A stretch of 64,000 nt of DNA from Saxidomus purpurata (lineage: Eukaryota > Mollusca > Bivalvia > Venerida > Veneridae). The position numbers and the translations under genes are program-made. This document shows positions 25,851-39,904 of the stretch, in pieces. How positions within the stretch are numbered: position 1 is the stretch's first letter; each line of letters starts with the position of its first letter. The notes below the pieces were generated by a model. That model ran no database searches. It was not told where the DNA came from and saw only the letters and a list, made by a program, of their open reading frames with translations. The DNA lies in contig JAFMSR010000017.1 of NCBI GenBank assembly GCA_022818135.1, forward strand, positions 40,332,455 through 40,396,454, in the 5' to 3' direction.

Positions 25851-28800
25851 TTGCTTTTAAGTCTTTTTTGCAGTATCAAATTGCAATAATAGATTTGTAT
25901 GAAATTTCTATTGATGTGCTATTCTGGAAAACTGAAATAGATTTTTTTCAACCCTAAAACTAGTCGCCTTTGGATCTGAGTGTGTCTTGATAAGTTGGAA
26001 CTTCTAACAGTTAAATTTTGTCATAGATAAGTGAGTTACGAGACCAAGAGAATTAAAACATACTTTGAGCTATTATAACCTCAGGGCTTTTATGCAATCT
26101 ATTCCTATTCTTAAAACGTTACATAGAAAATTCTAAGGATATTTAATTACTGCAATTTTGTGTAATACTATACTGTGAGATATTATAAACTGCTACTTGT
26201 TAAACATGACGTGGTCACTATAGAATTACAAAATCTCTAGTATAGTTTGCTAGAGTAATTCTTTGACAAAGCCTGTACACTTTAATGTTGGAATTGGCCA
26301 TCGGACAGAAATTCAATACATTTACAATTGCTGTTTATTCATGAAAGCATAAGAATATTTTCTGTTGACATTTGTGAGTAATTTGTTTGTTAGGTTTTCG
26401 CCACTTGTTTTGATGCTGGAAATTACCACCTCCGCTATCGGTGTCATTAGCAGTGGGCGAATAGGATCGGAAGACAGAAGCGAAGTGCTAGATGTAAGCA
26501 AGAATGGGTTAACTTTCATCTTGTATATTAACGGTGTCTTTAAAGTGTCTCATATATTCTAAGTTAATAGTTTGTCAGTCAGTCAAACCCGTGGAGAACA
26601 AAACTGTCAACATTAGTTCCTTTGATACTCAGAACTATTGTTTTGTGCCCGACGGCTATTCATTGTTCTATATTGTTTATCATTTCTTTTTTTTTCTTAT
26701 AAATAACTTCTTCTTTCTTTAGATTATACTAATTCATTTTAGCTCTATTGTAAGAAAGGTTGTAGTTAATCGAGTCATTCCCGAGTCCGATTCCTGAAAA
26801 AACCAGTACTCGAGTCATACGAAGTGGTAGCTTCTTTTATTACATAAATAGTTTATACCTATCATGTGAAGCAGCATTTTATCGTGTCAACAATTAACTA
26901 GGGTTTTTTTTCTCTCGAATATTTCGAACCTCCTATAAACTAGCATCCATAGTAAACAAAGTCATTAATACATAATTATATGTACGATTATCTATAATGC
27001 ATCGACTTAAGTTCACACATTAATGTTCATGTATGAAATGTATGCATACAATTGTGAATCGTAATATCCCTTACTAAACAATACAAACATTGCCGACTTT
27101 TAAAATAAAGGAAATACCCATTAATCTCAGTCACGTAATTTGTGCCTGATGTGGTCAAAATATAAGCGCAAATTAAACAGCAAATTAAATATCAACTGTA
27201 CATTAGCATCCGTGTGTGTTATGAGTTTTGGGGGATGGTAATTTATTGTAGATGTCATTTCCTGTCTCGTAAGATGCCTTTCGCACTGATGGTGTATATG
27301 CTAATGTCATTAGTATTCCATGACAAACGTAATAAACATGTGCATGCTTAAATATTACAAAATGGAAACTTCTTACTGTGTTTGATTTACATTAATTATA
27401 TTATTCTTTGAAAATATACCATAACTTTCACCTTGGAAAGAAGAATAACGAAATTATATGATATACTCTAAATTTCTTTTATTTCAATTTGCAGGACACT
27501 CAAATGTGAAACTGGTCAAACTCTTTCTGTTTTTGACATTTGTTGAAAGTTTTTCACATATAAGGTAAAAAAAAATCACATTTGAGTTAGCGTAAGGGTT
27601 TCACATTTTGTCAAAAGTTTTTACATATAAAGAAAAATTAATATGTTATTTTCGACTAATTAGGGTAGTTTAAGTACCACTTGTTGACAATAAGGTCAAT
27701 ACGGTAATTTAAAAGGTAATATAACTGTACTATTATACATAATGTATGTAAATATATACAAATGTATAACACTGTTTATTACGATTTTGTATGAAAGGCT
27801 TTTATCAATTCATTTTCGAAAAAAATAAATGAAGCAAAACCATATCTAAAAATATTTCAATATTTTTTTAATGGATACCTTTTGTATATAATGTTGTAAA
27901 TTTACAAAAAAGGAAGCTAACTCCTAGGTTCCTTGGTAATTTAGGTATGTGATGACGTCCTGCCAGAAAGGATATTGAATATGTTTCCTTGTCAAAAACA
28001 TTCATGTGACCAGGGATGCTAATATATACATCAAGGGCTACAAAGTAGAATATACACGCTCCTGTTTTAAGATTTTACAGCCTTTTAAAACTAATGTCAC
28101 TGATACACATGTATATCAAAAGCAAAATATGTCATTTGCCGAGTAAAACATACACGTGTCGTTTTGAATGGACAGAGCTATGGTTATCAGAGTGATAGTT
28201 TATTTACATTAAACATGTACTTTTGCTTAATTCGTGTTTATGCTGCAGAAATCTTGAAATGAAAACCGCTAAGAAGTAAATAATTTGTTGAAAACTTATA
28301 GCTAACCATACCATTGTACAAATTATATAACTTCTTGAAGGCCTACGTCGCGACAACATATCTTTCTATCATATTTATATTCTATTTCTCCTTAGTTGGT
28401 AAGCTTATTAAAAACAAATTTATTTTTGAGCTACAGCTATGCGTTCCATAATAAGATATAGTAAAGTTCAAAATGTCATGATATATAGCTGTAAATATAA
28501 AAATGCATCAGTGTTGAAACCTTTTATTAGGATCATGGGATAATTTCATTAATTCAAAATTAAATATTTCAAAATTGTCGGACGGCAAACGTTTAAGGTC
28601 ATAACATTTAATAATTTTGTGTCAAGGTTCATATAAATAGTAACTTTTTAATATAATTTATCAGCAAACGCTTACAACTCCTCGAAGATAGACAGTGCAA
28701 TATTTCAATGAAAGTTATAATAATTTTTTTGCATGTTTAGTAAAGTCAAAAGAAGAAATTTTTGGATTAAAGACCACATAGTTAAGGCAACTACTACATT

Positions 28801-29640
28801 ATGACAAAGGGAAGTTTGCTTGTTTTCATGTTACATTATGAAAATATATGCTCGGAATCTAGAAGCTGCGTATCGGATGCATTCATTGACTTTCCCACCC
28901 GTCATGATCGCGTATCTGTTAACGTTTACAGGTCGATTACATATTGTACTTTAAGCCTACTGGAATAGAACGGAAAATGCCGAGGGGAACATGTAAGTCA
29001 TGTGTACATGTCAGTATGTTTGTCATGAGTTATTTATGCTATTGCTTTCATGCGTTTTTACATAGCTGTTTAATTTTGAATAGTGTTTACTTGCTCTGTA
29101 AATGGGTTTGCTTCTGGAACATGCAACAATATATCATGATAAACGGAAATAAGCAATACATCTTAAAGTTGCAGAGTTTGGCTTTCATTTATCCGATATC
29201 TTGCAGCAATAGAAGTAAAGGTGTCTACTTGTTTAAAAATGTGCTCTTGGAAATGCAAAAATATATAAAAAGGAAACGAAAGCATACAATAAATCTTACC
29301 AAAGCAGTTGCAAAAGTAGGTTTGCAATTAGAAACAGCTGTCGGCTGTACGAGTATGTTTCAGCAATAAACCTCTCTATAGAAGTTACATCCCGAATGGT
29401 TTCAAATCCGTAAGTCATAACTTACAATTTCCACATGCCTGATACAAATGTCTCGATACTCTATAAGGCTGTCTGTTTGATATATGCATTTTTCCGGTCT
29501 GTTTTTTTTTCATCAATTCTTCTTACTTCATTGTCCTTTCACATTTCGGCCAACATTGGAACATTTCGTGTGCCTTTGCTGGTAATCTACCTTTAAAGCT
29601 GATCGTTAAGTTACCGTAAAAAAAAATTTATTTTTCATTT
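25851..29640 (+). repeat. Old segmental duplication, copy A
   Basis: Collinear similarity blocks with 32450-38000: 25880/32460 (ATTTGTATGAAATTTC-like), 26385-26600/33955-34180 (CATCTTGTATATTAACG), 27960/35560, 28190/35785 (ATAGTTTATTTACATT), 28486-28735/36515-36752 (ATTGTCGGACGGCAAA) and 28960-29600/37410-37990. The order is the same with different insertions. Frames in it (for example 28944-29369 +, 141 codons) are not conserved in phase and no domain is recognised, so no gene is called. Confidence 0.65.
26724..26835 (-). mobile_element. 5'-truncated SINE copy
   Basis: TATACTAATTCATTTTAGCT, ATCGAGTCATTCCCGAGTCC and AACCAGTACTCGAGTCAT match the body and tail of the SINE at 20514-20710. The tRNA-like head is absent. 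Confidence 0.75.
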
Positions 29641-32449
29641 TATTAACATGCATAATGATGTTGATACATATTAAACGTTACCAAGGGCGTAGAAACAAAT
29701 TATAGCAAAATAGTTACGATATCATGAAATGAGTTGAATATCAACCTTCGGCTAAATCGGCACCGTTACCTGTGATATGTACATTATCTATGTGAAATTT
29801 CAACTTAAGAATGTTCTGGTACGATTTTGAATTTGGTAGTGTCAAAAATTGTTACTAATTTAGAGTTATACGTGAACGCAGGTATTCAAGTACTGGAGCC
29901 TTTTAATATGTTTAAATGTTTTAGAAATGTGTATTTACATAGTCATGTTTGAAGACACTTAATTATTTTACGAAAATCTGGGATAAGCGTAAATTGCTCT
30001 AAAGAGTTTAAATAAAGTGTATCCGTTGATGACAATTTTTGTTGGTACATAACCTATTTAAAGAATTAGTGATGCAGTTACAAAGTTGACAATCTTATAC
30101 AAACGTTGGAACAAGTTAGCGTAGAATTCATATAGTCTGCAAAAGTACAAGGCGCCTGTTACCATTTGTAATTGCAACCATCTGATGACGACGAATTGGC
30201 AAGTCCAGTTGGATGATCAAACGGCAAATCATGTTACTCAAAAGTATCGTCGATTAGGTTCTGATGTAGGTTTCTTACAAAGAAATTGGGAGTATAGATG
30301 AATGTAACTAAGGTATGAATAGTCGGTTTGTTTTCAATATTTCGAGTTACTACTAAAAGAAATGTCTACAGCGTTTCTTGTTCAACTACAGAATATGTTT
30401 GCACGTGTTAACACAAAAGGATAATTCATTTGCCAGGCCTTATTAGAAATTCTTGACGTATATTATCTAGTAAAAGATTACGATTTCGCATGGCTTGAAT
30501 TCGGCCATTCAGTAACATAATTGCCTATAAGCCTTTATCAATTACCCAAATATGTCATATTGGTAACTATTGTATTGTATCAAGCATATGCTAAAGATGC
30601 ATTGAATAGGATAAGCAGTCACTTTAGCAAAAGTGTAAACGGGTTTCATTTGCTAAATATTGCATTATTTTAATGGTTTCATTCTAGTGATGCCGGTATT
30701 TCCAAACGTTACAATATTAGAAGCCTTATGTCTTTCATACTCTTTTGTTAATGACTAGTGACTTAAGGAAATTTTGAGTATTGTATCATTATTAGTATGC
30801 ATTCTTGACGATAAGTATTTGAAGAGACAACATAGGATGTTACGACAGAAAACAGATGTAATAGTCATTTAAAGCGAATTGACAAGACCATTTGAACAGT
30901 TAAATCTAATCGCAAAACGAGAGTTTTACTGTGCTAAACTGCTTAAATCGAATTAGGTTAGTTCAAGACGGTATTACGTATATCTGTTTTCACACAATAA
31001 GACATATTTTAGCTATATTTGGCAGTATACATCGCATTAACCACATTCCAGCTATGAATGGCAATTTACTTTTGTTCAAAACCTCACGAAACAGAGAATG
31101 ATTAACTTGTTAAAATGGAATTACAAAGCTGATTGTCAAGGCCTTTTTATAAAGTTTTTGAAGGTATATATTGTTATCTATTGAAAGTTTCAGCTCTCTC
31201 GGTATGCTATGTTGCCTTCGGCCTAGTGTAAGATAAGTGCTAAAAAGCCATGTTTGTGACTTATTGTGCAAAAATAATACATATTTATAACTGTAGTGAT
31301 AATATAACATGACTCGCTGGTTCTGTATTTCATGCATCCTTGGATATCTGGAACAAAACGTCACAGGGCATACAATGTTATTTGTTCCATTTATTTTCAA
31401 TTTTTTATTCCTGCAGGCCTAAATATATTTCGTATAAGTAGCGCCTATTGCAGAAGCCAAGTTTTTAATGTATAGTAACTACGTTTTAGTTTAGGCAGCA
31501 GCTTAGAACAGCAATAATTTTATGTTTTCACTGTTTTCCTATTGGAAAGTATGCATGTGTTCACGTTCACAATATTTTAAGAATTTCTGATACAACCATA
31601 TGTAAAATATAACAAATACAGTTTTGTACATGTCTATTAATGTACATTAGAATTGATTAAGGGACTAATTGACAATGTGAAGTCACAAGGTTCTTCGAAT
31701 TGTGCAAAACTGGTTTTATCGAATTCAATAATAGATTAACACTGGATTCAGGATGTGGAAATGTTTCGGTTACACAATGGGACTCACCTAGTGATTGGAA
31801 AGTTGTATAGATTGCGTTGAGCCATGACGGAATTGTGAAAAGCCATTTTAATAATCTGTTAAGAGGCCCGGATAATTGAAGTATGCTAACATATTAAAAC
31901 ATGTAGTCTTAAAAGCTTGTCTGATGGCAGCAATCAGTTTAAGATCAATCTATTCAGAATAGTTTGCAATGTTTAAGAGGGGTTTTTTGAAGAGACAATA
32001 TGAAACTAAAAGCGTCCTCTAAACTGGTAGTGTTATGATTGTCAAAAGTGCGAGCTGCTAAATAGACATTGATATTTCGGCAGCCGGTTATACCACATTA
32101 CCTAGCCTCAGTTACTGTATCCAATGCTAACGTGAGGCTCTGCTTGATGACTATAACAATACGTAAATGTATAGTCTGCAAGGTGTGACGTTATTCATTT
32201 TGTTGAGGTTTTAGATAATCTTATGTTCACGCGTGCCTTGGAGATTAACCAAAGGTATTACTTTTATTAAAGGTCCTGTTAGTGTAGGCAACATTTTGAA
32301 AAGAACATGTTGGGTTCCTTTAACAAAAGGTTAAAGTTCCAAGTATGTCTTAGAATTTCTGACCGTTCAAGGCGGTGCCCCACTGTCTTACATAACACTA
32401 TTGCCTCTTGTTTTTGTGCTGTCTTGTTATTTGGTGTATATTAAATTGT
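29641..32449. other. Gene-free stretch between duplication copies
   Basis: No recognisable gene. The 96-codon frame at 31110-31400 minus is unrecognised. A short stretch near 31710-31780 (AATTCAATAATAGATT, AGGATGTGGAA) resembles 32510-32570, hinting at further internal duplication. Confidence 0.4.
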
Positions 32450-33870
32450 GTGTAATGGATTTGTGTGAAATTTCAATTATCTGCGTAGCCTGAAAACGTG
32501 AAACAGAATTCTTGCGAGCTTCAATAATAGAAAATGGGCCTTCAGGGTGATGTGGAACTGTTTACTAACTTGGGAGGCTTCTAATGTTTGGAACGTGGAT
32601 TCCCTGTATTGATATTTTTTTGATTTTTGTTCATAAGGGGACGTGAAAGTCTGGATAAGTAGCCATTAAATGAATAAAAATTAACGAATCTGTCAATAAT
32701 TAAGATTGCGAAGGGTAACTAAAATTATTATTTGTAATTTTTGTCTTGGTATATGGGGATATATTACACGCCTCAATCCCTTCCTAACGTTGGGAATTAT
32801 AAGTCTAGGCAAGAGTGATTCTACTTGAAAAGCAACATAACATATATTATCTGTGAGGCAACAACGACTTGTTGCTGGAATTAGCTATAATGGACAGATA
32901 ATGATTTTTTAGCCAAAACTCACCGGGGATGTTTCTTGCCTAAAGCTCTACCAACGTTGTTCAAAGCATTACATTCCATTCTGAACAATGGCAACAAATG
33001 TAAAGTGCGTATTAATACGCAAACAATCTGCAAAAAGTAAGAAATAGCAACCCTAGCGTAAAGCAAAGGAAAGCTTAATAAGTTTGATGCACATCGATGT
33101 TTAGAATCGCTCGTATCGAAAGTAAATAAACTATATGGTATTTATAGACTTTTCAAGCGAGCAATGATTTCCATTAAATAGACCATACATTGAAACGGCA
33201 GGCATAATCCTTTTCGTATGTTTCGTTTTTTAATCGTTGTAAACCAGTCTCGGCAAAGATTTGGTATCCATGGCTTCATTTTTTGTAAATAAATTTCGGT
33301 TCTGATACGCTGAAATGAATTTCTTGAAAAAGCAATTGCTTTCGAAAAAAGCAAATTAAAATATAATGATTGTTACTATTTGAAAACTAGAAAAAGCAAT
33401 TGGTGAAAAATATGGGGTAATCCCAATTACACCAAAGCCTAATCTTACTATACCACATATAAAGTTGAAATCTGCCAAAACCGCAATGCCCGGAGCTTTT
33501 ATTCTTTGTGTTTAGTATAACTTCAAGTTTGATTATAAATTTGGACATTAAGTGCAAGACATTTTAAAACAAGCCATATCCTTTTGACCAGTGTTTTTTA
33601 TCGTACTGACAAATCTCATGTTATATTTTTTCAGTTCTGAATCGTAATTTTGTTTTTCGAAGTTACACAATGCCTACTACGGACTTTAAATTTTGCTTTT
33701 ATTTTGAAATCTTCAGTCATCAAATGTGCTTGACCGACCATGTATTAAACAATGAGTGTTTTCAATGGTACCTCAGTTATGACCGAGTTCGATGTGTTAT
33801 TAAAATCTGGTAGCCAGTTACACAGACCTATAATTGTGCTCATTTGTCATCAACGGTACCCTGTTCTTGG

Positions 33871-33938
33871 CCGACCTTGTATAACGACAATGGTACCCAG
33901 CTGCCCGACCTTGTACAACGACAATGGTACCCAGTTGA
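33871..33938. repeat. Two-copy 34-bp tandem repeat
   Basis: CCGACCTTGTATAACGACAA followed by TGGTACCCAGCTG is repeated immediately with two changes. A more degenerate third unit may start near 33735. Confidence 0.8.
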
Positions 33939-34889
33939 GCGATATAAGGCCATTTTAATAATTTGATCATGGTAGGAATAAGATGAAAATATCACCTCCA
34001 CTGTCAATGGCATACATTTAATAATCAGTGGGCGAATGGGATACAAAGAGAGAAGCGATATTGCTCAATCGTAAACAAAATTGGTTTACATCCATCTTGT
34101 ATATTAACGATGCCTTTAAAGTGTCTGGGATATATACCAAGTTAATAGCCAATCAGTCATTCACCCCTGCAGAGTATCAAATTGTCAACACATACATATC
34201 TGTTGTAATTAAACGTAAATATCATTCCCTGATTACTTAAAACGAACCTACAATGTCTTAACTTTCCGTAAACCATTCATAAACGATGTGTTGCGAAAAT
34301 GTTTTCTAATAAACTGATGTTTTCTTCATTTGATGAAGCATATTTCTTCCTTGTTATTTATAATAAACTATCGTTTGTTCCGTAGGTACTGATCATCTAC
34401 ACTCAGTTTTAAAGGAACGTCTAAAACAGATTTTTTTAAACTTATTATATATCCTTGACAAAAACTAATTGTAAGACTATTGATTTAGATGGCAGAATAC
34501 ATAAAGTACGTTGACAACTGTATTCATTTGAAGGCGAATAATATTCACCAATTTACGTCTATTGTAAGTTTTGGTTGAGGGTGTAGTAAATTTACTCGTT
34601 AACGCAGCGGAACTGATGCCTTTCGTATGGATTTAAATTTGTATAGTTGAATCTTCCATAATGGAATGTAATTAACCTGCATATACCTGCGAAAATATTG
34701 CAACATGGTAAAATGTGTATGACTAACATTTAAGCTATATTCATAGGAAAGAATTTCATTGAAATTGTGACAAAATTGTATGATATATATCCTCTATATA
34801 ACAAGTAACTGGAGTATTATTAGACTGGCATCCGTTGTTTCTGGACAGTTTACAACATTTTCACAATTTCTCCTTCCCTTGACTCGAAG

Positions 34890-35110
34890 CGAACTAGTGA
34901 GAAGTGTTTACTTATTTTGCCAATGTGTTTGTTTCCTCAAAACGCTGCAGTTCAAATTGAGACGCAAAAAAGGCAATCAATCAAATGATGTTGCAGATAT
35001 AGATGTGGAATAGAAAAGTAAAGGAAAAAGCTGCCTGCTGTTTGTATCAGCAATTAATATTTTCTCTACAAAATGCATGTATCAATCTACATTCTAAATG
35101 AGTTTTAAAT
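34890..35110 (+). repeat. Sub-copy B of the duplicated segment
   Basis: AGTGTTTACTTATTTTGCCA and the next 200 bases match 37553-37770 closely (GGAAAAAGCTG, TGCTGTTTGTATCAG, CTACATTCTAAATGAGTT). The corresponding part of copy A is near 29085. The shared frame gives a VYL(F/L)C...VCF motif in all three, but stops and shifts follow. Confidence 0.75.
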
Positions 35111-35876
35111 TGTACGTCATAACCTAGTGAATATATCTCTTTCAGAAGTTGACATTTATACTCTGGAGAAAAATACAGGGAGATTATTCAAAACTAAGCA
35201 AGACAAGGTGAAAACGGTAGGGCGCTAAAAGTAGTTCCATTACTCTAGTGAAAACGTGTAAGAATTTGTTTTCGACTACTGTATGTGTTACTCCCTTCCC
35301 ACATGCCAACAATTGAACTTATTTATTGCGTATTTTTTAATCAAGAATTGTGTTTAAGTATCTTTCTTCTTTTTAATTGAATATTAATTGATATGGCAAT
35401 GTTGAAAGGTATTATAATCTGAATATTATACATTCAAAATAAATTTAATTTTATCTATTATGAGGAAGTCGAGAACTATATCAAGATTTGTCGGATTTAT
35501 TCAAGAGAATTTTGGTATTTTCTGTGGACACAGCAACGGAAATTAGATCCTTAGGTGCCTGGTCAATTAGGTTACCGTCCGGATAATCCAGCAACGATAT
35601 TGCGTGTGTATTCCTGTCAAAAGCAATTCTGTACTTGGACTAGGGCATTTTACATGTTTATTACACATTACATGCCCAGACTATTTATTGCTCGGCTTTG
35701 CTTTTTTCAGCAATGGTACGTAGTTACCGAGCATCATTATATACGTTAAAATGTTGACTGCACAAACGTATGTTTGTCTTTATGATAGTTTATTTACATT
35801 TTGATTGATACATATTTATGCTACACTTTTTTATATTATAGAAATTTGTAAAATGAAAACCTAAACTAGAAAGTAA

Positions 35877-36112
35877 TGTTTTAAAGGGACATACGAAATA
35901 ACCTCCAAAACATTAATACTAGAATCTTTGGAAGTATTATAACTCAATTTAAAAGTTTCAGCTTCATTTCCAGTCATTATCGATAAAATCAGCGGTTTAA
36001 ATATACTGCAGTACCGTAAACCGTTCATTGTTGTTGTACAATCAATGTATGTATAGAAAGTGAATGTTGTTGCACTAATTAATGGGTGGATTGCCGATGT
36101 TATAACAGAAAA
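35877..36112 (-). repeat. Dispersed repeat, copy 2 (inverted)
   Basis: Reverse complement of the repeat at 7095-7316 (AAAGGGACATAC start, ATACTGCAGTACCGTAAACC, TTGTTGTACAAT). It interrupts segmental copy C at a point where copy A has no insert, so it arrived after that duplication. Confidence 0.7.
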
Positions 36113-36773
36113 AGCGAATATAATCACGCCTTATAACCCTGTACAGGGCCATTGTACTGACCCTCCAAGTCTTACATATAAACAAGGAAACTGGTACTCA
36201 TAAATATACGTAAACAACCTGGACGTATATTTTTGAACGTGTACAGTAAGAGCGTTTCATGTATTTATGATTTTTATGCTACTTATGCTGGATAAGCTAG
36301 TTAAAGATATGTCCATTTTTCTACAGCTAACGTGCTCGGGCACCAACCATACTCGGGATTTGCAGATTATAACACGAATAGTTCAAAAAAATTACTCTAC
36401 TAAAATTTAATCACAGTCTTTGAAACAGGTTAAAGATATGTCCACGTACGTACATAATGATATAGAATAGTTCAAAGTCGCATATGACCACCAACATCGG
36501 AAGTAGGTGAAATAGAGCTGTCAACATAAAAATGCATCAGAGTTGAAACTTTTTATTAGTATCATGGGGTTATTTTCATTAATTTTAAATAAAATATTTC
36601 AAAATTGTCGGACGGCAAAGGTTTAAGGTCATAACATTTCAGAATTTCATAGCAAAGTTTATAAAAAATAGTAATTTTTACATAATTTATGAGAAAACAT
36701 TTACAAACTCCCCAAAAATAGACTTCAGTATTTAATGAAAGGTGAACATGTATGAAAATAGATCGGTATAATC

Positions 36774-37168
36774 ACGGTGGGGAATCTCATGATCAAAATA
36801 ATCTCTAAACAAAGGCACATCTATGAACAATGTTAGAAAATTATGAGAGCCGTTAAGCTGTACATTAAAACTAAAGCCCATCTTATGACAACATAAAAGT
36901 ATCTAAGAGCTACACAGGTATCAATCACAGTCACTTCTGATTATGCTGAACACTTCAAAAATAAATTATGTCAGTTTCTTGAAGTGTTCAGCACAGTGTG
37001 AGGACGGTGACTTTGATTGAGACCTGTGTAGTTCTTGAATACTTTTATGTTGCCATAAGATAGACTATATTTTACATTTACAGCTAAACGAATTTCATTA
37101 TTTTTTGACATTCTTCAGAGATCTACTTTTGTTTAGAGATTATTCTGATCACGTGATTCCCCCATGGT
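36774..37168. mobile_element. Foldback MITE with arms of about 190 bp, copy 1
   Basis: Almost the whole element is an inverted repeat: ATAATCTCTAAACAAA on the left pairs with TTTGTTTAGAGATTAT on the right, and CTGAACACTTCAA near the centre with TTGAAGTGTTCAGCA. The loop is about 20 bases (ATAAATTATGTCAGT). A second full-length copy is at 52556-52946. It sits inside segmental copy C and is missing from copy A, so it is a later insertion. RNA from either strand would form a long hairpin. Confidence 0.85.
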
Positions 37169-38000
37169 TTTTTACGGTTGTCGTGTATAAATATGTAGAT
37201 AGTTACTAGAAGACGGTCCTGGATTAAAAATAATATTCTCAAGATGACTAGCTTCTACTCGACAACTAAGGGAAGTGTTGCAATAAACACTATGAAATTA
37301 AAATATGAAAGCGGCGTTTTATACGCATTTATTTACTGCACTAGTTACAAAATATGTAGTGATATGTTGTACACATATCGATTTCGATCAGCGGGCTGTT
37401 TCTACTGGAGTACAACGGAAAAAACCGAGGAGAAACGAGCAAGTCACGTGCCGTTTACCATGATTGTATCATACATTTATTGTACCAGTATCATGTTTGT
37501 TTTTACCTGTTTTAAACTACGTGCAGCGTTTCATTTACATACAGCTGTATCCGAAAGTGTTTACTTATTTTGCCAATGTGTTTGCTTCTTCGAAAGGCTC
37601 CAGTATAAACTGAGACGCGAAAAACGGGCAATAAATCTTATGTTGTTGCAGAAATAGATGTTGAATAGAAAACTAAAGGAAAAAGCTGTCTGCTGTTTGT
37701 ATCAGAAATAAATATTTTCTCTAGGAAAAAACATGTATTAGTCTACATTCTAAATGAGTTCTAAATGGTACGCCATAACCTAGTGAATGTTCACGTAACA
37801 TATGATACAACAGTCTCGATAGTCTACAAGGCTGTATGTTTGATATATATTGAGAATTGTTTCCCACGCATTTCTCCTTCTTACTTCATTGCACTTTCCT
37901 ATTCTTGTCGCCATGGAAATTTATTAAGTGCTTTGTTTCTGTCTTTATGTTTCTTTTCACGTGGTAATCTATCTTTACTGCTATAACTGTTACTTCCACA

Positions 38001-39000
38001 GCCGATAATGTTAAAAAATTAGTTTTTTTGTTTCACGATATTGACGTTTTTTGCAACCGTTACTCACAGAAGATACGTAGAATCCGTGAAATTAGACGTG
38101 AGTACTGTATCTATTACGGGACAACAAGTGACAAGCCAGTGTACTTATTAAAATTTGCGAAAAATTCATCCAGTTAAATCGCATCCATCTGTAAACAGCA
38201 AATAAGCCGCCGTATAGATTGAAGACTGACTTCTACTAGAGAAGTAAACGGATCATAATGGCTCAGATTAAGGGTTTAGTAACCGAATGTTGGATTATAA
38301 AATATGAAAATATTGTTAAGTTAAGTAATAGCTGTCTTTTAATTTTAATATCTTTTCAGTCAAATCTTATTCCATCGTCCATTGCTCTACTCATGTGTTT
38401 TTGAAAGTGCAAATATTGCTGATATGTCTTAAGTGCATGTATTTTTTCTCGATTTCTGGAACCTTATTTTATATTTCGAGGGTTTAATGCGAGGCTGTTC
38501 TAAGAATATAATAGAAACAAAAACACATAATGATAGTTTCCCCTTTAGCCCTCGAATACATTTTGCTTCTCTTTTTTCATAATAGTGTAAACCTTTTACC
38601 AGTATTGCAAAACTTATTAATATTTATTATTGAGTGTAATACACATTATTTCTCGAAACAGTTGTATTAAATGGCTTAAGCAGTATACTTGAGCAAAAAC
38701 CTCAGCATTCACTTCCGATTGTGTGCATGTTTTTATCCCTGTGTCGGCAGGAACGAAATTTTCGTATAATTACAGCAGATTGAGTGAGCTGTTTCTGCCT
38801 TGTCATTTAATTTTGTTTGTTAATGATTGAAGCATAAGAGATGTGTTTTGCTTATCAATTCGTTCGTCTACCGCGTACATCATTTGAAGATATAAAATAT
38901 GTAATACATTGCTTTATGCCTTTGTGCATAGTCACTCTTACGTTCAAATAGATACGGGATTAGCACTTGCACCGGTGGAAACTGTGGCCTCGTGTGTGTG
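38001..39000. other. Gene-free stretch
   Basis: No recognisable gene or repeat. Confidence 0.4.
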
Positions 39001-39034
39001 GAGGGGGGGGGGGGGGGGGGAGGGGGCGGGGGGC
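39001..39034. repeat. Poly-G tract
   Basis: An 18-base G run, then AGGGGGCGGGGGG. A 71-codon minus-strand frame with a polyproline run crosses it and is an artefact of the tract. Confidence 0.95.
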
Positions 39035-39479
39035 ATTGAAAGTCAACAGCTAGACAATGTAAGATCCAAGATGTATAACATGGTTTGATGAGCAATGTAG
39101 GTGGTATCGATTCGCTAAATCACTTATACCTATATTTACTAACAAAATTAATTAAAACTGAATTACAACACGTTCAAAAGGAAAAAACATTACAAACGTG
39201 TACTTCATACAAATGTTTAAAAGCCAACATCAGAATGATCCTGACGTGATGAGTCCTATTGTTTTAGATAGTATTGAAGAATTAACAATGATAGGATATG
39301 ATTGTCCTCACAAGCATGAACAATAATATAATATACAGAAATCCCTAAACACTCAGCAACAGCCACACTTACACACAGAACAAAGAATCCTCCAACTCTG
39401 TCTGCTTGTGGTCAGTAACATAACTGCATGGTTCATATGACATAGAGGATAATTGTTGGTTTTGGTGTAATATCACGTT

Positions 39480-39690
39480 ATAATTTCACCGAGTGGGAAC
39501 CAAAAGTGATATTTTCACGAGTGGCGCAGCCACGAGTGAAAATGACTTCTTTTGGTGTTCACAAGTGAAATTAACGTGATTTTACACCGATATTGGTAAT
39601 CCACTGTTTCAAAACTGTGGATTATCACGTTTTGTTCACTAAGAAAACTCTATAATTCACCGGAAAACATAAAATAAATAATGATAATCA
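39480..39690 (+). mobile_element. Dispersed element with a GAGTGGCGCAGCCACGAG core, short copy
   Basis: Shares the left 110 bases and the right ACATAAAATAAA end with 15945-16325 but lacks the middle. Confidence 0.6.
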
Positions 39691-39737
39691 TCATAATCAT
39701 CATCATCATCAATATCATCATCATAATCAATATCAAT

Positions 39738-39805
<68 letters not shown>
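39679..39805. repeat. (ATC)n microsatellite
   Basis: About 125 bases of ATC/ATA triplets, perfect in its right half. Confidence 0.95.
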
Positions 39806-39904
39806 ATATGCAGTTTCTGTTTTTTAGAATAAAAGCATTGCTTTACATAGACGAAAGCACATTGATTGTGAAAATGATTGTAAAAGGTAGAATATATAAT
39901 TAAT

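Larger units (their letters stand above)
32450..38000 (+). repeat. Old segmental duplication, copy C
   Basis: Counterpart of 25851-29640, longer because of insertions: about 1 kb between 32.6 and 33.9 kb, the inverted repeat copy at 35877-36112 and the foldback element at 36774-37168. A sub-copy of its own right part lies inside it at 34890-35110. The longest frame (37244-37657 +, 137 codons) has a hydrophobic stretch but no recognisable domain. Confidence 0.65.

Noticed and set aside
28944..29369. 141-codon gene in segmental copy A
   Set aside because: The paralogous segments at 34.9 and 37.5 kb do not keep the frame beyond a short VYL motif.
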